From NCBI GenBank assembly GCA_964399955.1, contig CAYNST010000026.1, positions 1 through 37,757 of the forward strand: a stretch of 37,757 bases of DNA. The letters are read 5' to 3'. Shown here in pieces: positions 16,610 to 25,002 of the stretch (the first letter of the stretch is position 1; each line of letters starts with the position of its first letter). The translations under genes and the position numbers were made by a program. Origin of the DNA: CAYNST01 sp964399955 (lineage in GTDB: Bacteria; Pseudomonadota; Gammaproteobacteria; Pseudomonadales; Cellvibrionaceae). The notes beneath the pieces were generated by a model that had not been told where the DNA came from, ran no database searches, and saw only the letters and a program-made list of their open reading frames with translations.

Positions 16610-17473
16610 TCATTGGGGTTGTCCCACTGGGTCGCCCACTGACGGGCGCCGGTCTTTGCCTTCGAAGACCAGCAGGAAGTGGCGATTGCGGTTGAGCTCC
16701 GCCATGGGTTTGGCGGTCACTGTGGCAAAGGGCCGGCCGGGATCGTGCTCAATACGCTCCACCAGCGCCACCGGGTAACCGTAGGGGAACCGCTGGCCCA
16801 GGCCGGAACTCACCAGCAGATCGCCCTCGCGGATATCCATGGTGCTGGACACATGGCGCAGACGCATTTGCAGCAGGTCGCCCTGCCCTTCGGCCACCAG
16901 GCGCAAACCGCTGCGGTTGACCTGCACCGGCAAGGCATGGCTTGCGTCGGTGATCAGCAACACAGAGCTGCTGGTGCGCCCCACCTCCACCACCTGGCCC
17001 ACCAGGCCAAAGGCATCCACCAGGGGCTGACCTTCATAGACGCCGTCGCGCTCACCCCGGTCAATGATCAGCTTGTGCTTCATGGGGTTGGGGGATACGC
17101 CTACCAGCTCGGTCACCAGCACCCGGTCTTCAAAGGAATCGGCGGAATTGAGCAACTGGCGCAAGCGAGTGTTCTCTGCAGCCAGAGAGGCCATCAATTG
17201 ACTTTTACGTTTATGAATGAGGATTTCGGTGCGCAGGGATTCGTTTTCGCGCAGCAGCACTTGCTTGGAGACAAAGCGGTCGTCCAGCCAACCGCTGACC
17301 TTGGCCGGCAAGTTGGTCACCCAGTACAGCGGCTGGGTCACATCCCGCAAGTGGCGCTTCAGCGGGTCAAGGCCGTCGGTAAAACTGTAGGTGAGGGCCA
17401 GCACCAGAGCCAAGAGCACCAGAAGGGTCAGCCGGGTGCCAGCGGACGGCCCTTTGGAAAACAGCGGTTTGAT
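16610..17473 (-). CDS. mreC: Rod-shape-determining protein MreC, probable ATC start
   Basis: MreC is the bitopic periplasmic scaffold that links MreB to the wall-synthesis enzymes. The product has one membrane segment, a coiled coil (about residues 70-110, LRENESLRTEILIHKR...) and the paired beta-barrel domain (VVEVGRTSSSVLLITD, MDIREGDLLVSSGLG). The frame is closed by TAG at 17477-17479. From there to the first standard start (GTG, 17419) it encodes IKPLFSKGPSAGTRL, which matches the conserved MreC N-terminus. Starting at GTG would remove that motif and half the membrane helix. I therefore place the start at ATC (17473), with GGGG six bases upstream and 19 nt after the mreB stop. The coordinate depends on this unusual codon; the gene identity does not. 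Confidence 0.8.
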   Translation of the reverse strand: MKPLFSKGPSAGTRLTLLVLLALVLALTYSFTDGLDPLKRHLRDVTQPLYWVTNLPAKVSGWLDDRFVSKQVLLRENESLRTEILIHKRKSQLMASLAAENTRLRQLLNSADSFEDRVLVTELVGVSPNPMKHKLIIDRGERDGVYEGQPLVDAFGLVGQVVEVGRTSSSVLLITDASHALPVQVNRSGLRLVAEGQGDLLQMRLRHVSSTMDIREGDLLVSSGLGQRFPYGYPVALVERIEHDPGRPFATVTAKPMAELNRNRHFLLVFEGKDRRPSVGDPVGQPQ

Positions 17474-17492
17474 GGCCTACCCCAGCAACATG

Positions 17493-18524
17493 TCAGGAAT
17501 GAATATGCATGGCGCGGCTGTCCATCAGCTCCAGCGCCTTGCCGCCACCACGCGCCACACAGGTCAAAGGGTCCTCTGCCACTACCACCGGCAGGCCGGT
17601 TTCCTCCATCAACAACCGATCAAAGTCACGCAGCAGGGCGCCGCCACCGGTCAAAACAATGCCTGTCTCGGCGATATCAGAGGCCAGCTCAGGCGGCGAC
17701 TGCTCCAATGCGCTTTTGACCGCCTGCACAATGGCCGACAGGGGATCCTGCAGGGCTTCCAGCACTTCATCGCTGTTCAGGGTGAAGCTGCGCGGTACTC
17801 CTTCGGCCAGGTTGCGTCCGCGCACATCAATTTCCAGCACCTCGCTGCCGGCGTAGGCGCAGCCAATTTCTTTTTTGATGCGCTCGGCCGTGGCATCACC
17901 AATAACGCTGCCGTACTTGCGGCGCACGTAATTGATAATGGCTTCGTCAAAACGGTCGCCACCAATGCGCACAGAATCGGACAACACCACACCGTTCAAG
18001 GAAATGATGGCGATTTCGGTCGTGCCGCCGCCAATATCCACCACCATGGAGCCGGTCGCTTCGTCAACGCGCATGCCCGCACCAATGGCCGCAGCCATGG
18101 GTTCTTCTATAAGCCGTACCTCGCGCGCGCCGGCGCCCAGTGCAGACTCACGAATGGCGCGCTTTTCTACCTCTGTAGAAAGACACGGTACACACACCAG
18201 TACACGGGGACTTGGCAGAAACAGGCTGTTTTCGTGCACTTTGCGAATGAAGTGCTGCAGCATTTTCTCGGTTATTTGAAAGTCTGCGATGACGCCGTCT
18301 TTCAGCGGGCGAATGGCGGTGATGTTGCCGGGCGTTCTGCCAAGCATGCGCTTTGCCGCCATGCCAACCGCAACAACAGACTTCTGACCATTATGATTGC
18401 CAATTGCCACCACCGAGGGTTCATTGAGTACGATACCGCGATCGCGTACATAGATAAGGGTGTTGGCTGTACCCAAATCAATGGACAGGTCGTTGGAAAA
18501 CATTCCACGCAAACTTTTCAACAT
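17493..18524 (-). CDS. mreB: Rod-shape-determining protein MreB
   Basis: MreB is the bacterial actin that forms membrane-associated filaments and positions the elongation machinery. The 343-residue length is typical. It carries the amphipathic N-terminus MLKSLRGMFS, then phosphate-1 SIDLGTANTLIYV, phosphate-2 VVDIGGGTTEIAII and the adenosine motif TGGGALLRDFD. It is the first gene of the minus-strand mreBCD-maf-rng-yhdP-nit operon. A 531-nt gap separates it from divergent gatC, leaving room for its promoter. Confidence 0.98.
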   Translation of the reverse strand: MLKSLRGMFSNDLSIDLGTANTLIYVRDRGIVLNEPSVVAIGNHNGQKSVVAVGMAAKRMLGRTPGNITAIRPLKDGVIADFQITEKMLQHFIRKVHENSLFLPSPRVLVCVPCLSTEVEKRAIRESALGAGAREVRLIEEPMAAAIGAGMRVDEATGSMVVDIGGGTTEIAIISLNGVVLSDSVRIGGDRFDEAIINYVRRKYGSVIGDATAERIKKEIGCAYAGSEVLEIDVRGRNLAEGVPRSFTLNSDEVLEALQDPLSAIVQAVKSALEQSPPELASDIAETGIVLTGGGALLRDFDRLLMEETGLPVVVAEDPLTCVARGGGKALELMDSRAMHIHS

Positions 18525-19055
18525 GATGGTGGTGAAACCCTAATAAGAATGAGATGTGGGCGTCTTTAAAACAGTGATTGTTCCGCAAGGGCAAGGGAGC
18601 AACGCCCGGGGACGCGCATTTCACATAAAGTGAATGAGAACCCAAGGACGGAGCTGACGCCACTATGGCGAAAAAAGCATTTTTAGCGCGACCCCTGTGT
18701 CAACCTGGAAGGCGTCGCGCGCTGCGCCGCCTTAATTGTAGTATAAGACAGCGGCCGCAAAGGATCATTTTTTGGCCGAAACAAACAGCGCCCGGCGCCG
18801 CTTTCCAAATCCAAAATCCGGGCTTGCACTCTAGCAACGCCGGGGATTTAGAGCAAGGCGCAAATGTGGTAACTTAGCCCGCCTGCCAGCGCCCTTGAGC
18901 CGGCTGTTTTACCAGGCCACGCCCCGGCAGGGTTTTATACCTGGTAACACTGCCACCATTAACCGGCAGCTCCCGCAGGGCGCCTGTCAGGGGGCGGAAT
19001 TTGTTAAACATTGACGCGGGCTCAGGCCCTGCTGCCCACTACTCGGAGAACCATC
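18525..19055. other. 531-nt intergenic region between mreB and gatC
   Basis: This divergent spacer holds no credible protein gene. Visible items are an inverted repeat TTCAC-ATAAA-GTGAA at 18620-18634, a small CGCCA-CTA-TGGCG hairpin next to an A-run (18659-18677), and a possible minus-strand -10 TATACT (18740-18745) with only a poor -35. An 8-bp inverted repeat TTACCAGG...CCTGGTAA spans 18908-18947, upstream of gatC. Promoters for mreB and gatC must lie here, but none is convincing by eye. Confidence 0.5.
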
Positions 19056-19337
19056 GTGGACCCTGCTCAAATCAAAAAACTGGCGGATTTGGCCCGCCTG
19101 GATATCAGCGACGATGCACTGGCGGATGTGGCCAACAGCATAACCAACGTGCTGGCACTGGTGGATCAGCTGCAAGCGGCCAAGATTGCCGATGTAGCAC
19201 CCATGGCCCACCCGCTGGACGCCTTGCAACGCCTGCGGGAGGACGAAGTCACCGAGACCAATCAGCGCGACGCCTATCAGGCCATTGCACCGGCGACAGA
19301 AGATGGGCTCTATCTGGTGCCCAAGGTCATTGACTAA
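19056..19337 (+). CDS. gatC: Aspartyl/glutamyl-tRNA amidotransferase subunit C
   Basis: GatC is the small helical subunit that holds GatA and GatB together in the amidotransferase converting Glu-tRNA-Gln and/or Asp-tRNA-Asn to the amides. The 93-residue product has the family N-terminus IKKLADLARLDISDDAL and the central motif VDQLQAAKIADVAPMAHP, and ends GLYLVPKVID. GTG at 19056 is the start: it yields the standard length and has CGGAGAA upstream. A longer frame from 19011 adds 15 residues unlike the family. It leads the gatC-gatA-gatB operon. Confidence 0.95.
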   Translation: MDPAQIKKLADLARLDISDDALADVANSITNVLALVDQLQAAKIADVAPMAHPLDALQRLREDEVTETNQRDAYQAIAPATEDGLYLVPKVID

Positions 19338-19378
19338 TAGCCCTGCAGCCTTCCCACTATTCACCCGGATCAAACGCA

Positions 19379-20833
19379 ATGCACAAGTTAACCATTGCCC
19401 AGCTGATTGACAAGCTGCAAAGCAAAAAAGTCTCAAGCGTAGAGCTGACCCAGCACTACCTGGACCGCATCGCAAAATACGACAGCAACTTCAACAGCTT
19501 TATCACTGTGACTCCCGAGCAGGCTCTGGCGCAGGCCCGTGCCGCTGACCAGCAACTGGCCCAAGGCGATGCACACCCCCTTTGCGGCCTGCCCCTGGCT
19601 CACAAAGACATATTCTGCACCCGGGGGGTGCGCACCAGTTGTGGCTCCAAGATGCTCGACAACTTTGTTCCCCCCTATGACGCCACCATTGTCAGCAACT
19701 ACAGCGCAGCCGGTGTGGTAACGCTGGGCAAAACCAATATGGACGAATTCGCCATGGGCTCGTCCAATGAAACCAGCTACTACGGCCCGGTCAAAAACCC
19801 CTGGGATACCCGCTGCGTTCCCGGTGGCTCGTCCGGTGGCTCGGCGGCGGCGGTTGCGGCCCGGTTGGCGCCTGCGGCCACCGCCTCGGATACGGGAGGC
19901 TCCATACGACAACCGGCCAGTCTTTGCGGCATTACCGGCATCAAACCCACCTACGGCCGCGTGTCTCGTTGGGGCATGATCGCCTTTGCCTCCAGCCTTG
20001 ACCAGGCGGGGCTGCTGACACAAACGGCGGAGGACGCCGCCATACTCTTGAACTGCATGGCCAGTTTTGACCCCAAGGATTCCACTTGTGTAGACCACCC
20101 GCTTGCGGACTACCGGGCAACACTCAACCAGCCCATTGATGGTCTGCGCATTGGCATCCCCCGCGAGTACTTTGGCGAAGGCCTGCAAGCCGGCGTGGCG
20201 GATGCAGTGCAGCAGGCCATCAAACTGCTGGAGGCCCAGGGCGCCAGCGTTCACTCCATCAGCTTGCCACACAGCCACCTGGCGGTTCCCGCCTATTATG
20301 TAATTGCCCCGGCCGAGTGTTCCGCCAACTTGAGCCGCTTTGACGGGGTACGCTACGGCTACCGTTGCGAAAACCCGCAGACTCTGGAAGACCTTTACAA
20401 GCGCTCACGCAGCGAAGGCTTTGGGGAGGAAGTGAAGCGCCGTATCATGGTGGGCTGCTACGCCCTCTCGGCCGGCTACTACGATGCCTACTACGCCAAG
20501 GCGCAGAAAGCGCGGCGCCTGATCAAGCAGGACTTCGTTGACGCCTTCAAACAAGTGGATGTAATACTGGGGCCCACCGCTCCCGCCCCGGCGTTCGAAT
20601 TCGGCGCCAAAGGCTCCGATCCGGTGGCCATGTATCTGGAAGACATCTATACCATCGCCACCAACCTGGCGGGCCTGCCGGGTATGTCGGTACCCTGCGG
20701 TGAGGTGGGTGGCAAGCCTGTCGGGCTGCAAATCATCGGCAACTATTTTGATGAAGCGCGCATGCTCAACGTGGCCCATCAGTTTCAGCGCGCCACGGAC
20801 TTCCACACCCGGGCTCCGGCCAACATCGACTGA
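19379..20833 (+). CDS. gatA: Aspartyl/glutamyl-tRNA amidotransferase subunit A
   Basis: GatA is the amidase subunit that hydrolyses glutamine and supplies ammonia to GatB. The 484-residue product has the complete amidase-signature catalytic triad: K76 (PLAHKDIF), cis-Ser S151 (VPGGSSGGSA) and nucleophile S175 (SDTGGSIRQPAS). YGRVSRWGMIAFASSLDQ follows, diagnostic for GatA rather than generic amidases. It starts 41 nt after gatC and is followed by gatB after 14 nt, so the three subunits are co-expressed. Confidence 0.97.
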   Translation: MHKLTIAQLIDKLQSKKVSSVELTQHYLDRIAKYDSNFNSFITVTPEQALAQARAADQQLAQGDAHPLCGLPLAHKDIFCTRGVRTSCGSKMLDNFVPPYDATIVSNYSAAGVVTLGKTNMDEFAMGSSNETSYYGPVKNPWDTRCVPGGSSGGSAAAVAARLAPAATASDTGGSIRQPASLCGITGIKPTYGRVSRWGMIAFASSLDQAGLLTQTAEDAAILLNCMASFDPKDSTCVDHPLADYRATLNQPIDGLRIGIPREYFGEGLQAGVADAVQQAIKLLEAQGASVHSISLPHSHLAVPAYYVIAPAECSANLSRFDGVRYGYRCENPQTLEDLYKRSRSEGFGEEVKRRIMVGCYALSAGYYDAYYAKAQKARRLIKQDFVDAFKQVDVILGPTAPAPAFEFGAKGSDPVAMYLEDIYTIATNLAGLPGMSVPCGEVGGKPVGLQIIGNYFDEARMLNVAHQFQRATDFHTRAPANID

Positions 20834-20847
20834 GAGGCAGCAAAAAG

Positions 20848-22290
20848 ATGGATTGGGAAACCGTAATCGGTTTAGAAGTACACGTTCAGTTGGCCACCAA
20901 GTCCAAGTTGTTTTCCGGGGTCAGCACCGCCTTTGGCGCAGCCCCCAACACTCAGGCCTCGGCCGTTGACCTGGCCATGCCCGGCACCTTGCCGGTGGCC
21001 AATAAAGAAGCCTTTCGCATGGCGGTGATGTTTGGCCTGGCGGTCAAGGCCGAGATTGGCAAACGCTCTGTATTTGAGCGGAAAAACTATTTTTACCCGG
21101 ACCTGCCCAAAGGCTACCAGACCACTCAGCTGGCGGAGCCTATTGTGGGCGCAGGCTTTCTGGACCTGATACTCGCCAACGGCGACAGCAAACGGGTGCG
21201 CATCCACCACGCGCACCTGGAAGAAGACGCAGGCAAATCCCTGCATGAAGATTTTCACGGCTCGTCCGGCATAGACTTGAACCGCGCCGGCACGCCTTTG
21301 ATTGAAGTGGTCAGCGAGCCGGACATGCGCTCGGCCGAAGAAGCCGTGGCCTTTGCCCGCCAATTGCACGGTCTGGTCACTTCGCTGGGCATCTGCGACG
21401 GCGACATGTCGCAGGGGTCCATGCGCTTTGATGTGAACATCTCCGTGCGCCCCCGCGGTGAAAGCAAATTGGGCACCCGCACCGAGACCAAAAACCTGAA
21501 CTCTTTCCGCTTCATGGAAGAGGCCATCGCGCTGGAAGTCGAGCGGCAGATTGGGGTCCTGGAAAGCGGCGGCCGCATTGTGCAGGAAACCCGCCTGTAC
21601 AATGGCGACACCAAAAAATCCCGCTCAATGCGTTCCAAGGAAGACTCGAACGACTACCGCTATTTTCCCTGCCCGGATCTTCTGCCGGTGGTGCTTGACG
21701 AGGCCTTTATTGACGAGGTGCGCGCGCGTATGCCGGAGCTGCCGGAGGCCAAAAAAGCGCGCTACTTGGAGGAGTTTGGCTTGTCCGCCTACGACGCCAG
21801 CGCTCTGAGCCAGGATGCGGCAACCTCACGATTTTTTGAGGAAACCGCGCGCCTGTGCGGCAAACCGAAGCTTGCGGCCAATTGGGTGATGGGTGAGCTG
21901 GCCGCTCAGCTGAATCGGCAGGAGCAAAGCATCAACAGCAGCCCCGTCTCCAGCGCGCAGCTGGCCGGGCTGATACAGCGCATCGACGACGGCACCATCT
22001 CCGGCAAAATGGCCAAAACCGTCTTTGAATCCATGTGGCAGGGTGAAGGCACTGCAGATGAGATCATTGAACGCAAGGGGTTGAAGCAAGTCAGCGACAC
22101 GGGTTTGCTGGAGAAAATAGTGGATGACATCCTCGCCAACAATCCCACACAAGTAGAAAACTACCGCAAGGCGGCGGAGGACAAGCGCCCCAAAATGCTG
22201 GGCTTTTTTGTGGGCCAGGCCATGAAGGCGTCCAAAGGACAGGCGAATCCACAACAATTGAATGCCATTCTGCAGCAGAAACTGCAGTAG
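20848..22290 (+). CDS. gatB: Aspartyl/glutamyl-tRNA amidotransferase subunit B
   Basis: GatB binds the mischarged tRNA and performs the kinase/transamidase step. The 480-residue product has the N-terminal WETVIGLEVHVQLATKSKLF and FYPDLPKGYQTTQ motifs. HAHLEEDAGKSLH, the conserved magnesium-binding region, follows. GTPLIEVVSEPDMRS is also present, and the C-terminal YqeY-like tail domain runs from about residue 330 (DGTISGKMAKTVFE, NPTQVENYR). Whether the complex acts on tRNA-Gln, tRNA-Asn or both depends on whether GlnRS and AsnRS exist elsewhere in the genome. A 41-nt gap leads to the PA4642-family gene. Confidence 0.97.
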   Translation: MDWETVIGLEVHVQLATKSKLFSGVSTAFGAAPNTQASAVDLAMPGTLPVANKEAFRMAVMFGLAVKAEIGKRSVFERKNYFYPDLPKGYQTTQLAEPIVGAGFLDLILANGDSKRVRIHHAHLEEDAGKSLHEDFHGSSGIDLNRAGTPLIEVVSEPDMRSAEEAVAFARQLHGLVTSLGICDGDMSQGSMRFDVNISVRPRGESKLGTRTETKNLNSFRFMEEAIALEVERQIGVLESGGRIVQETRLYNGDTKKSRSMRSKEDSNDYRYFPCPDLLPVVLDEAFIDEVRARMPELPEAKKARYLEEFGLSAYDASALSQDAATSRFFEETARLCGKPKLAANWVMGELAAQLNRQEQSINSSPVSSAQLAGLIQRIDDGTISGKMAKTVFESMWQGEGTADEIIERKGLKQVSDTGLLEKIVDDILANNPTQVENYRKAAEDKRPKMLGFFVGQAMKASKGQANPQQLNAILQQKLQ

Positions 22291-22331
22291 TTACTGGCTC
22301 ACCAAAATCATTGAAGGGTGCTGCAAACATC

Positions 22332-22628
22332 ATGACACTGAAAAAAGACAAACAAAAAGTGCTGGGCGAAAATTTTGACGACGAGCGCATCAAAACCTTT
22401 TTGCACAGCCAGGCGCCTGCCGGCGTCAGCCGCGACTACAGCCTGCTGGAAACCGCCTACAGGGGCATGATTCCCGACAACTTCGCCACCTTTGTCGGCT
22501 TTTTTGTCGATGCGGGCCTGGATATCAACGCCAAAAACCCGCAGGGCAAAACCTTTCTGCAAGAAATACGCAAGCATCGTCACGCGCAGGAATACATAGA
22601 CCCTCTGCTTGCCGCCGGTGCCGAATAA
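22332..22628 (+). CDS. PA4642-family small protein of unknown function
   Basis: A 98-residue soluble protein. It matches from memory the gammaproteobacterial family named after P. aeruginosa PA4642: a lysine-rich start (KKDKQKVLGENFDDERIK), the central AYRGMIPDNFATFVGFFVDAG, then LDINAKNPQGKTFL and a C-terminal helix with YIDPLL. The layout hints at an ankyrin-like helical pair, but no catalytic residues stand out and I assign no function. ATG at 22332 is preferred over an in-frame TTG at 22311. It lies between gatB and cysZ on the same strand, close enough for co-transcription. Confidence 0.8.
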   Translation: MTLKKDKQKVLGENFDDERIKTFLHSQAPAGVSRDYSLLETAYRGMIPDNFATFVGFFVDAGLDINAKNPQGKTFLQEIRKHRHAQEYIDPLLAAGAE

Positions 22629-22641
22629 CCTGCCAGCCACC

Positions 22642-23427
22642 ATGCGGAGACCAGCCGGTCACAACAATCTGATTAGCGGCGCCGGGTATTTCATACAAGG
22701 CGTGAAGCTGCTGCTGCACCCCAAGTTGCGCAGATACACCCTGGTACCGCTGCTGGTCAACGTGGCCCTGTTCGTCTCCCTGACGTACTTCCTGCTGAGC
22801 TATTTTGAGAATCTGAGCGCATGGGATCTCAACTTCCCGGCCTGGCTTGAACTGCTGGAAAAGATCCTCAAGTGGGCGGCGTGGCTGCTGATTGTGGTGG
22901 TAGCGCTGCTGGCCTACGGCTACTTTTTCAACATCATCACCAATATTCTGGCCGCGCCTTTCTACGGTCTGCTTGCGCAAAAAACCGAAGAACTGTTGCT
23001 GGGCGTGGCGCCGCCGGATGAGTCAATGATCCGCATGGTGCCGCGCACTTTGGGCCGGGAAATACAAAAGCTGGTGTACTTTCTGCTGCGGGGGGTCATG
23101 GTACTGCTGCTGATGCTGATTCTTGGCACCGTGGTGGTATTGAGCCCACTGGTGCCGGTGGTGGGCCTGTTGTGGGGCGCCTGGAGCATGGCCATTCAAT
23201 ACGTGGACTACCCTGCCGACAACCACCAGACGCCGTTCCGCCGGTTGCGCAAACAGCTGCGTTACCGCAAGTACAGCAGCATCGGCTTTGGCAGCATGGT
23301 GATGGGCTGCAGCATGATTCCGCTGATCAATATCATCGCCATGCCCGCCGCAGTCACCGGGGGCACCCTCTACTGGGTGCGCGAACTAAAGCCCAAACAC
23401 AGCGCTACGGCCAATTCGGCCCCATAA
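22642..23427 (+). CDS. cysZ: CysZ-family sulfate transporter (EI24-like)
   Basis: CysZ is an inner-membrane protein that takes up sulfate for cysteine synthesis; relatives are also annotated as EI24-domain proteins. The 261-residue product has an N-terminal segment SGAGYFIQGVKLLLHPKLR typical of CysZ. Several hydrophobic segments follow: LVPLLVNVALFVSLTYFL, AAWLLIVVVALLAYGYFF, GVMVLLLMLILGTVVVL and MIPLINIIAMPAAVTG. The cytoplasmic motif YVDYPADNHQTPFRRLR is conserved. ATG at 22642 is chosen over an in-frame TTG at 22609 that would overlap the previous gene. No other sulfur genes are nearby. Its stop is embedded in the strong terminator that follows. Confidence 0.9.
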   Translation: MRRPAGHNNLISGAGYFIQGVKLLLHPKLRRYTLVPLLVNVALFVSLTYFLLSYFENLSAWDLNFPAWLELLEKILKWAAWLLIVVVALLAYGYFFNIITNILAAPFYGLLAQKTEELLLGVAPPDESMIRMVPRTLGREIQKLVYFLLRGVMVLLLMLILGTVVVLSPLVPVVGLLWGAWSMAIQYVDYPADNHQTPFRRLRKQLRYRKYSSIGFGSMVMGCSMIPLINIIAMPAAVTGGTLYWVRELKPKHSATANSAP

Positions 23428-23456
23428 AAAACCCCTGCATGGCAGGGGTTTTTTAT
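23424..23456. terminator. Bidirectional intrinsic terminator, cysZ / rhlB
   Basis: The stem AACCCCTGC pairs with GCAGGGGTT around a three-base ATG loop, and is extended by a six-base A-run on the left and six-base T-run on the right. Read on either strand it is a GC-rich hairpin followed by a U-run, so it can stop both the gatCAB-cysZ transcript and the convergent rhlB transcript. The cysZ TAA is part of the A-rich arm. Confidence 0.93.
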
Positions 23457-23459
23457 GGC

Positions 23460-24803
23460 TCAGTTGCGGCGACGCGGCGGCGGCCGCCGGCCGCCCCGGC
23501 CGCGGCCACCCGCCCCGCCGGACCCACCGCGGTTGCTGCGGGCGGTGGTGGCGCTGAGTGCGTGGGTAGGTGGTGGCAAGGGCTGCATCAGAATCTCCGG
23601 CGGCTGCTCGCACTTGATGGCATGCCCCAGCAACTTGCCAATGGCTGGCAGCAGAAAGGCGTCGTCTTCACAGGCAAAGCTTATGGAGACACCTTTTTTG
23701 CCTGCTCGACCGGTTCGGCCAATGCGGTGCACGTAGTCCTCGGGTTCTTCCGGCAGGGTAAAATTGACTACGTGGGACACGCCTTCAATATGAATGCCAC
23801 GGCCGGCAACATCGGTGGCCACCAGCACTTGCAGTTCGCCAGCCTTGAACGCCTCCAAGGTTTTCACCCGCTTGCTTTGCTGAACTTCGCCGGACAGCAG
23901 CCCGGCCTTCATGCCGTAGGAGCACAGCTTGCTGTGCAGATCCCGGCACTCGTCGCGGCGGTTGGCAAACACCATCAGCGTTTCAACGCCGGCGGTTTGC
24001 AGTACGTTGTACAAAAGCGTGAACTTTTCCTCTGTGCTCACCAGGTAGACATGCTGCTCGACGGTGTCGGTTGCCACGCCCTCGGCTTCGATTTCCACAC
24101 TGATTGGCTCATGCATCCACTGATCGGCCAGGCGCAGCACCTCGTTGGAGAAGGTCGCGGAGAACATCAGCGTCTGCCGGTAATTTTTGCGTGGCGCCAT
24201 CCGCTCAATACGTCGCACCTGCGGAATAAAGCCCATATCCAGCATGCGGTCCGCTTCGTCAATCACCAGTATTTCTATCTGATCCAGATACACGTGGTTG
24301 CTGCTGCAAAAATCCATCAGCCGGCCGGGTGTTGCCACCAGAATATCCACAAACTCTTGGTTCAGCTTGTTCAACTGTTTGGTGTAATCCAGGCCGCCCA
24401 CCAGCGTGTGCACCGTCAGCGGGCTGAACTTGGAAAGAATGAGGGCGTCTTCAGCAATCTGCATGACCAGCTCTCGCGTGGGGGCAATAATCAGTACCCT
24501 GGCCTCGCCCGCGTAGCGCTCTTCCACCGGGTTGCTGAGCAGATCCTGAATGGCGCAAATCAGGAAGGCGGCGGTCTTGCCGGTGCCGGTCTGCGCTTTG
24601 CCCAGCACATCGTGGCCCGCCAGGGTGTGCGGCAGCGACTGAGCCTGGATGGGTGAGCAGTAGCGAAAACCCACATCGTAGATGGCGCGCATCAGGCGCG
24701 GGTCCAAATCAAAGTCATGAAACCGAACTTTGCCCTCTACGGCAGGAACATCAAATTCTTCCGCGTTCCATTCTGAACTGCTGGCTGAGTGTTGTTTAGT
24801 CAA
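23460..24803 (-). CDS. rhlB: ATP-dependent DEAD-box RNA helicase RhlB
   Basis: A DEAD-box helicase of 447 residues, most like RhlB, which in gammaproteobacteria unwinds structured RNA in the degradosome. Motifs in order: the Q-motif region GFRYCSPIQAQSL, motif I AQTGTGKT at 70-77, APTREL, DEAD at 182-185, SAT at 215-217 and HRIGRTGRAG near the C-terminus of the helicase core. EGKVRFHDFDLDP near residue 23 is typical of RhlB. The tail after about residue 410 is Gly/Arg/Pro-rich and probably binds RNA. The start is TTG (24803), with GGAAG upstream. It ends a few bases from the shared terminator. Confidence 0.93.
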   Translation of the reverse strand: MTKQHSASSSEWNAEEFDVPAVEGKVRFHDFDLDPRLMRAIYDVGFRYCSPIQAQSLPHTLAGHDVLGKAQTGTGKTAAFLICAIQDLLSNPVEERYAGEARVLIIAPTRELVMQIAEDALILSKFSPLTVHTLVGGLDYTKQLNKLNQEFVDILVATPGRLMDFCSSNHVYLDQIEILVIDEADRMLDMGFIPQVRRIERMAPRKNYRQTLMFSATFSNEVLRLADQWMHEPISVEIEAEGVATDTVEQHVYLVSTEEKFTLLYNVLQTAGVETLMVFANRRDECRDLHSKLCSYGMKAGLLSGEVQQSKRVKTLEAFKAGELQVLVATDVAGRGIHIEGVSHVVNFTLPEEPEDYVHRIGRTGRAGKKGVSISFACEDDAFLLPAIGKLLGHAIKCEQPPEILMQPLPPPTHALSATTARSNRGGSGGAGGRGRGGRRPPPRRRN

Positions 24804-24940
24804 AACTACTTCCGAAGCATCTGTTGATGGACGCAGGGGCTATGGCGCCGCCTGCGATTTGAAGGGCGTCAGTTTAGCACGCCTTTACAGCAAATTGCGC
24901 AGGCCCCGGAGTGCCCCCTGGCGGGTGCAATTTTACAAGC

Positions 24941-24971
24941 TTGCTGCGGCGGGCGCACGCATCTGTATAAT
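24941..24971 (+). promoter_or_regulatory. Candidate promoter for the epimerase gene
   Basis: A perfect -10 hexamer TATAAT lies at 24966-24971. The best -35 is TTGCTG at 24941-24946 with a 19-nt spacer, slightly long. Transcription would begin around 24978, close to the AGGAGG of the epimerase. It sits in the 199-nt divergent gap with rhlB. Confidence 0.45.
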
Positions 24972-25002
24972 CGCCGCATTATCTCACTTCAGGAGGTTTC
25001 AA

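Noticed and set aside
17391..18569. Long open frame (392 codons) on the plus strand opposite mreB
   Set aside because: It mirrors mreB, whose motifs are unambiguous. The antisense product is rich in His, Gln and Gly with no family resemblance, as expected from high-GC codon bias.
18620..18634. Inverted repeat TTCAC-ATAAA-GTGAA upstream of mreB as a CRP-like site
   Set aside because: Half-sites face the wrong way (TTCAC...GTGAA rather than TGTGA...TCACA) and the spacing is not that of a CRP site.
18824..18852. TTGCAC-17-TTTAGA as gatC promoter
   Set aside because: The -10 matches only three of six positions and lies about 200 nt before gatC; not convincing.
23172..24656. Long open frame (494 codons) on the plus strand over cysZ end and rhlB
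   Set aside because: It crosses a strong terminator and lies antisense to a well-supported helicase, with no recognisable domain.
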